Assembly: GCA_037447655.1 (NCBI GenBank)
Contig: JBBHKE010001023.1
Coordinates: 1-62,000, forward strand
DNA length: 62,000 nt
Source: Zygnema cylindricum
Taxonomy: Eukaryota > Streptophyta > Zygnematophyceae > Zygnematales > Zygnemataceae
Direction: 5' to 3'
A program made the translations under genes and the position numbers. Positions 59,976 through 62,000 of this stretch are shown one piece after another (position 1 is the stretch's first letter; each line of letters opens with the position of its first letter). The notes under the pieces are model-generated. The model was not told where the DNA came from. It saw only the letters and a list, made by a program, of their open reading frames with translations, and did not search any database.

Positions 59976-62000
59976 GGTTACGGGCCCGCCCTCACGGATC
60001 CCAGTGTTTAATGGGCAAAAATATGTGTATTGGGCTGATTTGACTAAGTCCTACCTTAAGCAAGTAAATTTGTATGATGTGGTTTCCGGTGCTCTTCCGG
60101 ATACATCTCCAGATTTTGACAAGAAAAATGAAGATGCATTCCATGTTCTCAAATTCCTTTTGTCAAAAGATTTGAACATGAGTTATATCCATATCTCTAC
60201 GGCATCTGAAATATGGAAGTTTTTGCGAGAGTCTTACGTCCTAGCTAATGAGCAGAATAATGTTATAACTGCTGGAAATATCAAGGATTATAAATATACC
60301 GGAGGTGATATGAACTCATATTCTAATGGCCTGAAACTTCTATTGTCTAAAAATGCATGTTCCGGGGGGAAGTTTCCTCCATATCATCAAGCTATGATTT
60401 TAATGAGAGGGCTTTCTACTGAATATAAAAGAGCTGCAGATCAGTTAAAAAGGTTAGAGAAGAGTAGGTGGAATATAGTTGTAGTGGAAGCTTACATTTT
60501 AGAGGAAGAGGCCACTCGGATAGCCTTGAACGGTAGTAATCGAGCAGTAGCTTACAACGCTCAAACATATAAGCCTACTAGATTTTAGGGAAATAGGAAT
60601 TTCAACCCTAATCAGAATTACAAGCAATATGATAGGTGTGTCTATTGTTTTGGTCAAGGTCATGTGTTCCGGCTGTGTCCGGCATTTATAAAAGAGTGTG
60701 AAACATGAAATTATCGTGCGGGATGGAAGGTGCGAGAGGATTCATCATCAAAACTGCAAGCATCAAAACTGTCGGTCAAAAATGCGGCGTTCTTTCCAAT
60801 TGACGAGACGCCACAAGACAAGCAAGCGGAAGAAAAAGACGATGTGGTCAGATTTCCACAATCAAATGATGATGAGTTCTTTCCACTTGCAAAGGATCTC
60901 ATTGAAGGACCTCAAGAGAATGGGTGGATTATGGACTCCGGTTGCTCCTCCCACATGTGCGGCAATCGGGCTTACTTCAAAACCCTTACTCGAATTCCCA
61001 CTCGACGGATTTATTACGCAGATGACAGCATTGTGGAGGCAACGGCAAAGGGAAGTGTGGAGTTAGCATGTGACATCAATGGTCAGATTGTAAAGAGAAC
61101 CTTACATGATGATCTCTATATTCCAAAATTTAAGAAAAACTTGTTTTCCACTTCAGTAGGAGAAATGAAGGGATTTGTAATTTTGCACAAAAATGGAAAA
61201 AATGTAGTAAGCAAAGATGGAAGAATAGTCTTAGTAGGAACTCGAGGTCTAAATTTGTTATACCGGATGGACTTAGCTAATGAAATTGACTTTGCATACT
61301 CTAGTGTCCTTCCGGAAAATGTTTTGTGGCATAAGAGACTTGGTCATGTTCATCATGAAAGGCTTGATAAAATGGTAAAACTAAATATAATAGAAGGTGT
61401 CAAATTAGGACAAAAAGATTCCCATGTTTGTGATCGATGTGCTTTGGGAAAGCTTCATAAGCTGCCCCTACCTCAGGCAGCGGATAACACGGCTACAGAT
61501 TTGCTGCAAATAATTCATTCTGATGTGTGGGGACCGTCAAAAGTCCCTTCACTTAGTGGCAGTCGATTTTTGGTCACTTTTACCGATGATTTCTCAAGAT
61601 ATAGCAAAGTTTATATATGAAAGCATTTTCGGGTTTGGGCGGAAAAACTTCACAAAAATCCGATTCTTTCCCTTCGGTCCGACAACGGAGGTGAATATAT
61701 TTCCAATGATTTTCAGATTATTTGAAAGAAAATGGCATCTCTCGTCAGTTTACAGTTCCCTATACTCTACAGCAAAACGGAGTATCTGAAAGACTTAATC
61801 TAACTTTAACGGAAAGTGTAAAATCTATGATGTTAGATAAAGGGATAGATTTTAAATTTTGGGGTGAAGCTTTCTCTTGTGCTTCGTATATTAGGAATAG
61901 AATAGAAACTAGAGCGGTCAAAGGGAAAACACCCTATGAAGTGTGGACTGTAAAGAAACCTAATGTTAGTCACTTTCGGGTCTTTGATTATAAATGTTTT
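59915..62000 (+). pseudogene. Element C gag-pol, broken
   Basis: Gag starts MATAGDSSTSS inside the LTR and runs through the primer-binding-like site. Two in-frame stops, TAG at 60586 and TGA at 60706, flank the CCHC knuckle CVYCFGQGHVFRLC. The same frame then reopens through protease (IMDSGCSSHMC), HKRLGHVHHE and integrase IHSDVWGPSKVP until TGA at 61618. After that integrase pieces (SDNGGEY, LQQNGVSERLN) appear in shifted frames, with apparent small deletions near 61620 and 61715. The element cannot encode a full polyprotein. Confidence 0.85.
59976..59990 (+). promoter_or_regulatory. Element C primer-binding-like site
   Basis: GGTTACGGGCCCGCC differs from element A's site by two transitions and starts directly at the LTR end. 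It is also coding (V-T-G-P-P of gag). Whether it can still pair with the primer tRNA is unknown. Confidence 0.65.

Larger units (their letters stand above)
59128..62000 (+). mobile_element. Ty1/copia retrotransposon C, degenerate, cut by window edge
   Basis: LTR, primer-binding-like site, gag, protease, pre-integrase and integrase in the usual copia order, continuing past the right edge. The LTR start at 59128 (TGTTGTTTTGG) is chosen because it mirrors the CAACA end; the true 3' LTR is outside the window, so it is provisional. Related to A at the gag start (GPPSRIPVFNG versus GPPSRVPIFNG). Confidence 0.85.

Overview
This is a nuclear genomic window from a streptophyte, a land plant or close algal relative. 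The evidence is a plant-type tRNA-Phe(GAA), spliceosomal genes whose nearest recognisable families are plant ones (otubain-like OTU1, a plant thioredoxin/DSBA-like protein, proline dehydrogenase), and Ty1/copia elements whose primer-binding site fits the plant initiator tRNA-Met. I cannot name the species. The DNA is AT-rich and crowded with long homopolymers and (GA/CT)n, (TA)n and A/T tracts. One 10-N assembly gap lies in a (GA)n array.

Layout: (1) 1-1751, minus: 5' end of a gene for a secreted cysteine-rich protein that runs off the left edge. (2) 3.5-5.3 kb: two MITE-like inverted-repeat elements on either side of a tRNA-Phe gene. (3) 6528-9811, minus: an 8-exon otubain-type deubiquitinase. 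(4) 11128-14543, plus: a 4-exon thioredoxin-fold (DSBA-like) protein with a signal peptide and a CPSC site. (5) 16494-22000, minus: a multi-exon membrane protein of unknown function, probably missing one exon at the N gap. (6) 24215-30618, plus: a 5-exon mitochondrial proline dehydrogenase. (7) 30.6-34.7 kb: a mosaic of duplicated pieces, including a dead copy of the end of the DSBA-like gene. (8) 34.7-53.3 kb: nested Ty1/copia retrotransposons. A degenerate minus-strand element (B1) is followed by a related degenerate element (B2), which is split by a young, intact plus-strand element (A; 1049-bp LTRs, one 1444-codon gag-pol ORF, 5-bp target duplication GCTAA). (9) 53.3-59.1 kb: AT-rich DNA with no convincing gene. 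(10) 59.1 kb to the end: a third copia family (C), with stops and frameshifts, cut by the window edge.

The protein genes alternate in strand (minus, plus, minus, plus). The otubain/DSBA and membrane-protein/ProDH pairs are head-to-head, and the DSBA/membrane-protein pair is tail-to-tail. I see no shared pathway; they are ordinary housekeeping genes.

Most notable: (a) in all three copia families the gag-pol frame starts inside the 5' LTR and is translated straight through a primer-binding site that pairs with the anticodon arm of initiator tRNA-Met, and families A/C use a different reading frame from B; (b) introns of the DSBA-like gene carry repeated, progressively decayed copies of the neighbouring exon ends, as if the introns grew by serial duplication across splice junctions; (c) the polypyrimidine tracts before several acceptors are expanded to hundreds of bases.
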